Positions 1 to 10,200 of a stretch of 64,000 bases of DNA are shown here, in pieces; the first letter of the stretch is position 1, and each line of letters opens with the position of its first letter. Made by a program: the position numbers and the translations under genes. This stretch comes from Thermothelomyces thermophilus ATCC 42464 (lineage: Eukaryota > Ascomycota > Sordariomycetes > Sordariales > Chaetomiaceae): NCBI RefSeq assembly GCF_000226095.1, contig NC_016477.1, positions 3,286,001 through 3,350,000 of the forward strand. Reading direction: 5' to 3'. The notes beneath the pieces were generated by a model. That model saw nothing but the letters and a program-made list of their open reading frames with translations, did no database searches and was not told the origin of the DNA.

Positions 1-345
1 AACCACAAGACCTAAGGACTAATCAGGAAGTGATCGTAGTGATCGCACTTCGACCAAGACGAGCACTTGGGTAACGATTACAGGATCGTAGCAGCGATCG
101 CATGATCAAGACTCAAGGGGGAAGGACAAGGAAATTGTATATAGTCACTCGTTCTGGTGAACTCTGGGAGTTCACTAGTGATAGCAATTACAACTCACAG
201 TACCCTAACATTGTAAGGAGATAACTGAAGTGTTGTTGTGAACCCTTTGGCTTTACCGAATCCCTTAGACGACCTGCTTACTGGCTCTGCTTAATCTACC
301 TTCGTCTGAACCCTTTTAGAAGAAGTCTGAGTTGGGTTTGTCACA
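1..345 (+). repeat. LTR, right end (gypsy chromovirus, separate subfamily)
   Basis: The right part of an LTR, cut by the window edge. From about 145 onward (GTCACTCGTT...) it matches the R-U5 part shared by all gypsy LTRs in this window, ending in GTTTGTCACA at 345. The upstream part (U3) is its own version, with repeated GTGATCG / GATCGCA cores at 30-110, and a purine-rich stretch at 116-132 resembling the E5 LTR. The R region carries AGTGATAGCAA (about 178-188), the self-primer version of the type B subfamily. It is either the 3' LTR of an element to the left or a solo LTR; the window does not decide this. Confidence 0.75.
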
Positions 346-649
346 TTAAAAGAGCGGTAAGGAAAGAGGTAGAGACTTATATGCTTAGTAGTATAATATA
401 AGATATCCTTATAAGTATCTAAGATATCTATAGGATCTAGTAGATTATTATATGCTTAAGTAAGCTATCTATAGTAACGAGTAATGCTTATACCTTTCTA
501 ATAAGGAGTATAAGAGGATTTGCTAAGAGCTTGACAAGCCAAAGTAGGCTAGACTAAAAAATCAACTTATTACTAAGTAAGGGAAGCTATCCTATTTTAG
601 GTAATTAAGGGCAGGATACCTTAGTTCCCTTAATATATTAATTATTAGC

Positions 650-1400
650 CCTTAACTACTTAGCAAGCTTTCGACTTACTATAGGGCATTTAGTATAGTC
701 GCTCTATAACGCTATCCTCTCTCGGAAAGCACTCTACTAGACTTATATAGCGCGACCTACTTGGTTAATAATAAGAAGTTCCTTTTGCCTAGGACGTTCG
801 TTAAGGTAGAAGATCCTAAGTTTGTTAAAATAGGTATAATAACCTTTCCTATTAGTAAGAGGGGTACTTAGGTAATTAAGAACGTTCTAGATAGACTATA
901 TAAACCGCGTACTAAGAGCCTAACGCTTAAGAATATCACTATTATTAAAGGTTTCTATATTAATATTATCTTAAAAGCTCTATTACTTAAGGTAGGCGCT
1001 TAGTACTATAGCTTAGATTGCTTACTATGTTTTGGAACGCTAGAAAATAACGTCATCCTTTACAAGTTAGAACGTAAGTATAATCTTACCTTCCTCGAAT
1101 ATAAGCTACTTTCCTATTACTCGAGCTTCCTAGACTACGTCTTAATTAGTAAAGCAGGTATTATAAATATTTATATATTCTTATAGAATATGTTTGCTAT
1201 ATATAGTAGAAGGTCCTAGATATAAGCGTTACCTACTATAAAAGAGGATACCGAGGATCTTTGGCACTTAAGAGCTAGCTACCCTGGACTAGAAGCGTTA
1301 AAAGCGCTTATTAATAACGCTAGAAACGTCTATATCAAGGGGACGGTATATATTAAGTATGAGAGCTATATTTATACTTATATAAGCAAGGTTATCTCCA
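650..1400 (+). pseudogene. copia protease C-terminus and GAG-pre-integrase domain
   Basis: The segment at 915-1010 reads LTLKNITIIKGFY, matching the end of a copia aspartic protease (usual form LTLxNVLYVPGF). It is followed by a cysteine-poor linker and, at about 1255-1325, LWHLRASYPGLEALKALIN, the GAG-pre-integrase signature (usual form LWHRRLGHPGxEAL) that precedes integrase in copia pol. Several TAG/TAA interruptions lie between. The catalytic DSG of the protease is not clearly readable, so the domain is called from its C-terminal part and from context. Confidence 0.65.
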
Positions 1401-2290
1401 GGAAAATACCACCTAAGCAGAAGTTGGTATACCTATTCTAGCAAGTAGCCTAGGATCTGTTCGACTATCCTAAAGCGATTAATAGATCACGATAGTTACT
1501 TATAATTATTGACAAGTATAGTAAGAAGCTCTTCCCTTTCCTCTTAATGACAAAGTCGTTAGACTAGATTATAGGAGTTATCTAGAACTTCGAGAGCTAG
1601 GTAAGACACTAATATAGGCTTACTATTCAAGATTAAGTAGGATAACGATACTATAACGATCAGTTTAGCAAGGTACGTACCGATATACTACTAGACTTAG
1701 GCTATGGAAAGTAGTATTAATCTTAAACTCTTACCTTTATATACCTACGAGCCTAATAGACTAGTAGAGTAAGTAAGGCAGGAGCTAATCTTATACTTAA
1801 TCAAGATGCTTAATAGTGCGAATCTACCTATAAAGCTCTAGTTAGAAAGCGTATAAGTGGTAGCGTACTTATACGTAATAAGCCTAAGCTATACTTACTC
1901 GTTTAGAACTCCTAACGAAGTGCTCTATAGCTAGTTTAAATAGTATTTTCGCTAGTATAAACCTAGCTTAATAATTATATTAACTAGCAACTTATACCTA
2001 GACTAGAGTAGCATCTTTATATATAGATACTAGGTATATATCCTCTATAAGAATAGGAAAGCTAAGCAGCATATAAAGGACTTTAAAGTGCTATTATATA
2101 GGCTAATAGGATATCTTATAGGATATCGTATATCTAATATCTATCGTATTTAGATACCTAAGCTCGATAGGGTCATTATGACTTATAATGTTTACTTCGA
2201 TAAGAAAACTTTCTACCATCTAGGTAAAGAGTAGCTAATAGAGTTATCGCTAGTAGTAGCAAGCTAGGAAGTTAATTAATTTGATCTTAG
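1400..2290 (+). pseudogene. copia integrase core
   Basis: At about 1497-1560 the frame reads LIIIDKYSKKLFPF, equivalent to the first catalytic Asp block of copia integrase (xxDDYSRxxxVY). The following region has VRTD near 1675, which fits the second Asp, with the downstream GG lost. The region around 1890-1960 resembles the 'Y..P.E..' stretch after the core. Stops are TAG/TAA. Integrase would have inserted the cDNA; this copy cannot encode it. Confidence 0.6.
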
Positions 2291-3000
2291 CAAAGATTCT
2301 TAAGATATAGATTTTCTCTAGGAAGCGTTACAATAGACCTGATAACTAGTAGAGGACTCTATTATAGTAGCTTAGCTACATCTATTATAAGAGAGTCTAA
2401 TAATAGACTAACCTCTTTAACAGGGTCAAGACTTAGGGGTAAAGGAGCTCTCTAATATATAGCCTATAAGTAAGTAATTAGTTCTAGAGACTCTTATAAT
2501 AAAGATATAAGTAATAGACAAACTTACTAAATGGATAGAGAGCTTTAAAGGACTCTTGACCCCTAAATATATATCTAAGCCCTTAGTAACTTGCCCTACA
2601 CCGGCTAGTAAAGGGGATATCTACTAGGAAGTAGGAAGGTTTAAATTAGGGCCTTCCTAGTCATTAGCTAGCTAACTAGATACTAGGGAAAGCAGGGGAG
2701 CTATCGAATCTGACGGAGGAATACCTTCTATAGAAGAATCTAACGTACGCGACAAGTAGACGGAAGAGCTAGAAGCTAGGGACGGTACTACCGATATATC
2801 GTACCTAGCTAGGCTAGAGGAGTAAAGCGTTAAGTGAAGTCTAGATTAGCTAACGTATCCTCTAGAAGGTAGAAGCGAAGGAAAAGCTATTTAGTAACCT
2901 CCTATAAGGAAAGGCAGAGGTAGGAGGAAGGCTTATAAGCCTAAGGACCCTATCTAGTCAAGTAAACGGCTATAAAATAAAGAGAAGGTTAATTATTACT
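2290..3000 (+). other. copia pol linker between integrase and RT
   Basis: Low-complexity stretch rich in Glu, Ser, Lys and Arg codons when read in the pol frame, with TAG codons throughout. Copia polyproteins usually carry such a poorly conserved linker between integrase and RT. I see no separate gene, repeat or RNA here. Confidence 0.4.
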
Positions 3001-4528
3001 ACTCCTTTATTTATGTAACTAAGGAACTTTAGCGATAATTCTATAAGACTTACCTACCTAATTAATAGGAAGCTTATCTAGAGGACTAAAGTATAGGAAC
3101 AATATATATAGTATTTGCTACCACTATATAATGGAAAGATACTATATACCTTAGAGCAGTCTCGAATAAGCTACGTTAGTATATTAATGATCTTACTTAC
3201 GTTCCTACTAACTAGCGAGACCTATATAACTACCTATTAGGATAGTAGTTTAAAGATACGGCTCGTAAGGAGATACGTAACTTAGAGAGCAGAAGAATAT
3301 AGAAGATCGTACTATACGAGTAGGCAAAACCGCGACCTATCCTATTGAAATAGGTCTTTACGTATAAGTTTGACAAGGATGGTTTCTTAGAGAAGTGTAA
3401 GGTAAAGATCTATATATAAGGAGATCTATAAGATATTAGCTTGGTAGAAAGTACGTATATAGCTACTCTAGTAGCGTAGTCATTCTATATAATAATAGCG
3501 ATCGCTATATACTTTGACTTGGAAGTCAAGTAGTTTAATATAGCGTAAGCGTTCCTTAATGCCGAACGACCGGAAGACGATCCTATCGTCTATAAATTAC
3601 TAGAAGGATTTAAGTAGCTAGGGAAATACGTAAACTTACAAAGAGCTCTATATGGCTTAAGAGACTTGCTACTCTTATAATATAAGGAGTTCTATAAAAT
3701 GCTATTAGATCTAGGTATAGAACTATCGGGCAAAGAGAAATGCCTCTTCCTAAGCTACGATAAACGAGTTATCCTAATCTTCTATATCGATATCTTCTTG
3801 GTCTTCTTCTATAAAAGTAACGCTATAATAGCCGAGCATATAATAGAAGGAATTAAAGCTCGATATAATATCTATAAGTAGGGCGATATCGGTTAGTTCC
3901 TTAATATTAGGGTGATTTAAGACTAACCTATATATAAGATATAGTTAGTCTATAACTAATATATTAGAAAGGTAATAAGAAAATATAGGCTAGATATACC
4001 TAACGTATATAAGCTAACTCCTTTAAGCTATAAAGAACTTAAGAAGTTCGAAGGGAGCATTACTAGTATATAGATTAAAGAGTACTAAGAGCTTGTTAGA
4101 TTAATCCTATATTATATAGTTATACTATATTTAGATATTATATATGCCTATTTAGTACTCTCTTAATATCTGACTAACCTAGGACTAGACTACTTATTAG
4201 AGGTATAGTAAGTAATAAGATATTCATTTAGGAGCTCTTACCTATTAATCTAGTATAGAGGTAAGCAAGTGCTAGAAAGTCTAATATTTATAATCGCTAA
4301 GGACGCTTTATATATAAATAATCCAGATATATAGTATTTATCATAGGGATATATCTTCTTCCTATTCGGAGGTCCTATTACATAGAAAGCATTATACTAG
4401 GATACTATTATAACATTAAGCACTAAAGCAAAACTTCTAATGCTCTCCCTTATAATAAGAGAGGCTATACCACTTAAAAGGCTATTTATAGATATCGATC
4501 TTAAGCTCGGAGAACCCTAGAACATCTA
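3000..4528 (+). pseudogene. copia reverse transcriptase and RNase H
   Basis: Reverse transcriptase is clear. At 3347-3435 the frame reads VFTYKFDKDGFLEKCKVK, then an IQGDLQ block (usual RGDLQ). At 3530-3660 it reads FNIAxAFLNAE, the D-x-x-x-AFLNG block with D lost, and LYGLR. At 3760-3810 it reads ILIFYIDIFLVF, where copia has YVDD; the second Asp is read as Ile. RNase H follows at about 4350-4500 with TLSTKAKLLMLSLIIREAI (usual T..AEY.A...A..E..W). A 60-codon piece at 3699-3881 is free of stops. The frame is cut at 4528 by the outer gypsy LTR. Confidence 0.8.
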
Positions 4529-4556
4529 TATCACGGAAATATACATATAGGACGCC
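4529..4556 (+). repeat. Outer element 5' LTR, first 28 bp
   Basis: TATCACGG at 4529 is the RIP form of the LTR start TGTCACGG, followed by a stretch identical in layout to the right end of the E3 LTRs in reverse. It continues at 12144 after E1, so E1 sits inside this LTR. The two parts add to 422 bp, the same length as both E3 LTRs. The last five bases, ACGCC, are the target duplication made by E1. Confidence 0.85.
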
Positions 4557-5004
4557 TGTCACGGATAAGCACATAGGCGGCCTGGCAGGCTACGGCTAGG
4601 ACACAGGACATTCTGACAGCTAATCACTCGACGGACCAATCAGAAGATTATCACCGCCAAGACTAAGGTCGTCACTGGTGATAATAGCATGTCACTGTCG
4701 ACAACGTAGAATCACGAAGTGAAAGGAGAAGTAGTACTAGTGATAACTATTAAAGAGGGACAGACCATTATATATATATAGCTAGCCAGTCACTCGTTAT
4801 GGTGGACTCTGGGAGTTCGCCAGTGGTAACAATCATAATCACAGTACTCATACCAAGCGCTGCTGATTACTGTAAGAGACAACTCTAAGTATTGTTATAA
4901 ACCCTTTAGCTTTACCGAATCCCTCAGACGACCTGCCTGCTTGTCCCGCTTCACCTACCTCTATCTAGACCTTTTTAGAAGAAGTCTGAGTTAGGTTCGT
5001 TACA
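4557..5004 (+). repeat. E1 5' LTR
   Basis: Starts TGTCACGG and ends GTTCGTTACA. U3 carries CCAAT (4636-4640), a 9-bp inverted repeat ATTATCACC / GGTGATAAT (4647-4655 and 4677-4685) and an A/T stretch (about 4768-4783) that can serve as TATA box. About 40-50 nt downstream, AGTGGTAACAA (4822-4832) is the exact complement of the primer site at 5007-5017, so R probably begins close to 4822. U5 runs to 5004. Confidence 0.92.
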
Positions 5005-5006
5005 CG

Positions 5007-5017
5007 TTGTTACCACT
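5007..5017 (+). promoter_or_regulatory. E1 primer-binding site, self-priming type
   Basis: TTGTTACCACT begins two bases after the LTR. It does not start with TGG, as a site for a tRNA 3' end would. It is the perfect reverse complement of AGTGGTAACAA at 4822-4832 in the element's own R region. Tf1 of fission yeast primes reverse transcription with the first 11 nt of its own RNA; length, position and complementarity here fit that mode. The gag start codon is only 27 nt after the LTR. Confidence 0.75.
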
Positions 5018-5031
5018 CCCTTTGTTCTGTC

Positions 5032-7293
5032 ATAGTTTAGAACAGAGATAACCTTGACCTCGATACCGACATAGATACTAACGTCACGGCCGAACAACTG
5101 CTCGCCTAGCTTGGTCAACTCTAGCAGCAGATCTAGGAGTTGGACTAGAGAGACAAGGCTGCTCAAGCTCGAATTAAGGAACTCGAGAACCGCGAAAAGT
5201 ACTTGCAGAAGTTGGTTAACGAGGCCTACGCCAAAATCGAGGCACTCGAGGGCGCTAAAGCGAAGCGCATCAAGATCGAACCACCTGGCAAATACGGAGG
5301 AACTAAGGAGGATCTCGCAGGATTCCTGACAAACCTTTGATCCTACTTCCGGCTTAACGACGACAAGTTTCCGGACGACAAAGCCAAAGTCCTCTACGTA
5401 GCCACGAGACTGGAGGGCAAGGCACTCAGATGGTTCGAGCCTACGTAGAACGACTACCTCACTGAGGAAGACGAAGACGACCGAGACGCATTTATATAGG
5501 CAGTCTTCCGATCTTACGACCGTTTCGAAGAAGAGCTTTAGAAGGTTTTTAGTGATAAAGATAAGAAAATCTATATATAAGAAAGACTTGCTAATCTCCG
5601 ACAGACCAAGTTAGTAGCCTCCTATACTATATAGTTTAGATAGGATATGTTTAAGTCTTAGCTTAACGACGAGGCGTTAATGCAATTGTTCTATAACGGC
5701 TTAAAGGAAAAGGTCAAGGACGAGCTATACAAGTACGATCAGCCTGAGACTCTAGACGAATACATCGCGTAGGCCATTAGGATCGATGATCGACTCTATA
5801 CATAAGAGTAGCAGAAACGAGGTCAGATGAACGGAACCACGGTTAAGGCCAACGACAAGAAAAAGCGAGCGTACGTCAGTACCTCGTATGGGACATATCC
5901 TAGAGCTATAGATATAGACGTAGCGTAGAAGCAGGACTAGAAGAAGACGACCAAAGACAAGTCCAATATTACCTACTACAACTACAGAAAGAAAGGGCAC
6001 TATAAGCAAGAATGCCAGAGCCCGAAGAAAGAATGGAAACTAACCCCTGGAAAGGAAATTACGGCTATCGACGAAACTACCAAGGACGTTATCGAAGTAG
6101 TAGCCACAAGCTATAAAGACAAGGGCAGTGACACGGACAGTCTCGGACATGACGACAATAGTAAAGACGAACAAGCACCGTACTCCGAACTGGTCACTAT
6201 AGACCCAGAGACAGGTCTTGCCGAATAGGATATGGCAGGAGAATATACACCGCCAGTTTCAATTCTCCTAGCCTTGAGGCAGTAGGGCTTTACGGTCACA
6301 TAGAGGCGGGATAGATCATGGACAACCGACACCTAAGGAATCGAAAGACCCGGACCTAATGTTCTATTCCTCTAGGAACGAATCGAATAGTACCGTAATG
6401 AAGTTTTTCGGCTTAATACGGAGCTACGCGAACGGGATAAATGCTTGATTTGACTTGCCTAGTAGAGCGACGGAATGAGGGACGAGATGAGGGAACTTTG
6501 ACGTATCGTGGAAACCATCAAAGGAGAACAGCCTGTAATATATAATAGGCCCGACAGCTACGCCGAGCATTCTGACGATCAGCAACTTACCTACGACGTA
6601 CAGAACCCCGAGTACCAGTTTATATACACGAACCGCAGAAAAGACAAGCGTACGTGGGAAAGCTACTAGAAGAAACACTCTTATATTAGCACTAGAGTAT
6701 CTATGATCTATGTATAATGGGAAGGATTTGGGAAAGAATTCTAATACCTCCTAGGCAACGCTACGCGACTGTACCCTCGACACGAGGCATATGCGCAAGT
6801 GCCCTGGTTCCAGTGTATGGTATACGAATGCTAATACCACTTCCGCGACAAATTCGAAAATAATCACTGGCCGACCCGACAAGGAAATGAGGACGGAAGC
6901 TTACGCCCTATGGAATAGGTCTACGATGTAGGAAACAGAGCAGCCGAATTACTCTGGAAGATCGAAGCCCGCGATCTAGAAAGCATCACGATAGTTCTAA
7001 GACGAGCCTGGCCTAGGCACTATAGAACCGGACGAGATATATAGGACTCGTGTTAGAGCAACGATTACCTCTATTACGCGGACGAAAAGAAATTGCGAAT
7101 TCGGGAGCTTCAGACGAAGCTATGGTACGCACGACGGAAAGCAGAACGGACCTAATGGTGGGAAGCCGCAAGCACTCAATGGCTCACGGAAATAAGCACG
7201 ATTGACGAAGCCGCTATTAGCCAAACAACTAAAGAGGTTAGCACTAACCTGGGAAACGGGTCAGGGCCCTTCGAGGGGCCTAGAAACCATTAA
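5032..7293 (+). pseudogene. gag: E1 gag with extra C-terminal segment
   Basis: Start ATG is mutated to ATA (5032); E5 keeps ATG at the same place. The frame runs 753 codons to TAA 7291-7293, interrupted only by RIP-type stops. Residues about 25-80 are a Gln/Glu/Lys-rich coiled coil, and 95-230 the retrotransposon capsid region (block LEGKALRWF near 127). Near 314-330 lies a zinc knuckle (CX2CX4HX4C) in which the first two Cys read as Tyr. After a TAG at 6226 (TGG in E4), about 350 further codons stay in frame with no family I recognise. They have a heptad-like stretch near 445-500 and many Trp/Tyr/Arg. The end of the frame contains the -1 frameshift signal. Gag forms the particle; the role of the extra part is unknown. 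Confidence 0.85.
7251..7281 (+). promoter_or_regulatory. E1 gag-pol -1 ribosomal frameshift signal
   Basis: GGGAAAC at 7251-7257 lies in exact phase with gag (G GGA AAC), the X XXY YYZ pattern of -1 slippery sites. A 6-nt spacer follows, then GGGCCC TTCGA GGGGCCT (7264-7281), which folds into a stem of about six pairs. A -1 step here enters the frame that runs through protease and RT, and the gag stop follows at 7291. The same arrangement is present in every copy that covers this position, with the first G turned to A by RIP in all except E1 and E6. Confidence 0.85.
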
Positions 7294-10200
7294 CGCCTAC
7301 GTAGCAGCGAGTGGTAGCATAGTACAGGAGGGACTAGCGTAAGAGACCACTATATCGAGACCTCCCGGCAGAAACATAGGAAATCGCTACAATCTTTGGA
7401 CGACGGCGGCAAGATAAGCGATTATAGATAATAGCATAGTGGAAATAGCACGAAATGCTCGTACTAGTGGATAGTGGAGTAGAAATGAATCTGATTTCGC
7501 CGACACTTGTAAATTAGCTACAGATACCCTAGAGAATGAAGCGGAAGCATGGCATAGTCAAAGGGCCATTTCCGACATAATAGGTATATAGGGAGACCGA
7601 ACCGATCGATATTACTATGGTAGGGAAGACTATAGTAGTCGTATTTAGCATCGTAGACATAGGTAACGATAAAGATATAATATTAGGGTTACTATAGTAT
7701 GAAGATTATGACCCGGACATTAGCTAGAAGAATGGTAGCCACCTACGACCCCAAATGGAGTCATATTCGACTAGCAAGATAGGGAGCGCGCAAGGATTAC
7801 AAGCGGACGATGCTCAGAGAAAGGCATGTCCTACGGATCCACCGCAAGAGACGGACAGTGGTAGGCAGACCACTACAGACTCTGGAAGAGGCGGTACAAC
7901 GACATCGATATCGCGACAGGAGGAACGAGCTGAATCGCTAATAGCTGTTCTCTCCGTTAACGAATGCGGAGCACTGTAATAGGAGTAGTAGGTTGAGATA
8001 GGAGAAATCGCTAGTATCGCCATAGACAGAACCAAGTTCGTATACTACTAGAAAACTGAGAGACGAGACAAGACTAGGGAAGTACCGAAAGAATATAAAG
8101 GATACCTAGCATTCGAACCGAAGTATCTAGAAGGATTACTAGAACACGGCCTATAGGATCACGAGATCAAGCTTAAGGAAGGAGCACGACTAAAGTTCTT
8201 CAAGATCTACTATATAAGCTAGACACAGAATAAAGAACTTAAGCGATATTTAGAGGAGAACCTTCGAAGAGGATATATCCGCCCGTTGACATCGCCAGCA
8301 GGCTACCTAATCCTGTTTATGCCTAAGAAAGACAGAAAGCTACGGTTATATATCGACTATCGGCAACTTAACGAACAGACCGTGAAAAACCGATACCCGT
8401 TACCGCTAATCTCACGGCTCCGAGATCAGTTGGCAGGAGCCCAATATTTCACGCGTCTTGACTTGCCATCGGCCTATAACCACATACAGATCAAAGAAGG
8501 CAACAAGTGGAAAACAGCCTTTAGGACACCCTATGGCCACTATGAGTACCTCGTCATGCCATTTGGACTTACGAACGCGCCGGCAACATTCTAAGCCCTG
8601 ATTGATCAAGCTATCCGACCCTTTCTCGACAAATTTACGGTATATTATCTCGACAATATACTCATCTTCTCTAAGATAATAGACAAACACCGGAAGCACG
8701 TAAAAGCAGTACTAGACACGCTATACGCGTACAAGCTATCAGTTAACAAGGAAAAGAGCAAATTCCACGTCAGGAAAACGGTGTTTCTAGGATACGAAAT
8801 ATCCCCCGGACAAATCCGGATAGAACCTTTAAAGGTTGAAGCCATCAAGAATTGGCCACGACCAACGTTAGTCACGGAAGTACGAAGCTTTATCGGATTT
8901 GCAAACTTCTACTGGATGTTCATTAGGAACTTTAGAGCGATCGTACAACCTTTATACGAGCTTACCAAGAAGAATACTAAATTCCAATGGGAAGAGTAAT
9001 ACAAGCAAGCATTTACGTAGATCTGGAATAACATTACCGAAGATCCGGTACTATTACTACCAGACCCCAAGAAGCCATTCGAGGTAGAAACGGACGCTTC
9101 AGACTACGCCATCGGAGGATAATTAGGACAACGAGACAGACAAGGGAAGCTACATCCTATAGCCTTCTTTTCAAAGAAACTCGATAGACCACGTCTCAAT
9201 TATCCGACCTACAACAAGGAACTACTTGCGATTGTCGAAGCTTTCAAGGAATAGCGACTATACCTTAACGGCACGATTAAACTAGTACAAGTGTATACGG
9301 ATCACAAGAATTTACGATACTTTACGACGACGAAGGAGCTTAACAGACAACAAATACGATAGGCAGAATTCCTCGCGGAATTCAACTTTGAGATCCGCTA
9401 CAAGAAGGGTAAAGAGAACACACAAGCGGACATCTTAAGCCAACGAACGGATCACACGAAAGGACAAACAGAAACAACACCACCGTTGTTCAAGGAACGA
9501 ACAGACAGAACGCTACATCACAAAACGTAGACACCCGTAGAAGATGATCCACTTGACTCGTTCCTAGAATGCTACGCAATCTTTCGAGAGGAAAGGATCA
9601 ACGAGGCACAGTATCAAGCAGCACCCGGACCAGTGGTACCTGACGGAGTGGAAGAAAAAGATAGGAAACTCTGGTACCGAGGCAAAGCGTATATCTACGA
9701 CAAAGATCAACAGCTGCGAATGATTCGAGAACTCCACGAATCAAAACTCGGAGGATACAAAGGAGTTACGAAGACTGTTACACAAGTCAAGAGACACTAT
9801 GACTTTCCACAGTTAACGGCACAGGTTAAGGAAGTCGTACGGAACTACGACATCTGCAATCGAAGCAAAATGGTATAATATAAGCTGTACGGGCTACTTT
9901 AGCTACTACCAACAGCTAACAAACTATAGAGTTCGGTCACGATAGACTTCATCACGAAGCTGCTAGAATCCAAGGACATAGCTACAGGAGTGACCTACGA
10001 CAGTATTCTTACTATAGTAGATCGCCTGACTAAGTAGGCATACTTCTTTCCCTACAAGGAGTCCTGGACAGCGGAACAGTTGGCAGACGTGATCTATCGG
10101 CAAGTTGTATCAGTGTATACTTGGCCGCAAGAATAGATCACCGACAGAGACACCAAGTTCGCGTCGAAGTTTTGGCAAGCGTTAATGCAACGATTAGGCG

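Larger units (their letters stand above)
346..4528 (+). mobile_element. Degenerate Ty1/copia retrotransposon, internal part
   Basis: A plus-strand copia-type pol can be followed in order protease, integrase, reverse transcriptase, RNase H, which is the Ty1/copia order (integrase before RT), unlike the gypsy copies that fill the rest of the window. Nearly every frame break is TAG or TAA, as expected from RIP. No LTR of its own is visible. The left side abuts a gypsy LTR end (345) and the right side is cut at 4528, where the outer gypsy LTR begins. 346-640 holds no recognisable domain (probable gag remnant). Confidence 0.8.

Noticed and set aside
4764-4790. TATATATA microsatellite as an independent feature
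   Set aside because: It occurs at the same place in all LTRs and is better explained as the LTR TATA region.
5007-5017. tRNA primer-binding site
   Set aside because: There is no TGG at the LTR edge, and the exact complement is in the element's own LTR, with covariation between subfamilies.
4975-5166. Minus-strand open frame of 63 codons across the LTR/gag junction, with copies near 46150 and 52700
   Set aside because: It is the reverse shadow of the gag coiled-coil region. It depends on the bias of the sense frame and has no start or feature of its own.
6226-6228. TAG as an ordinary gag stop codon with the following region non-coding
   Set aside because: E4 has TGG there, the downstream frame keeps its length in all copies, and the frameshift heptamer is in phase with it. 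Whether it is a leaky true stop remains open and is listed as a finding.
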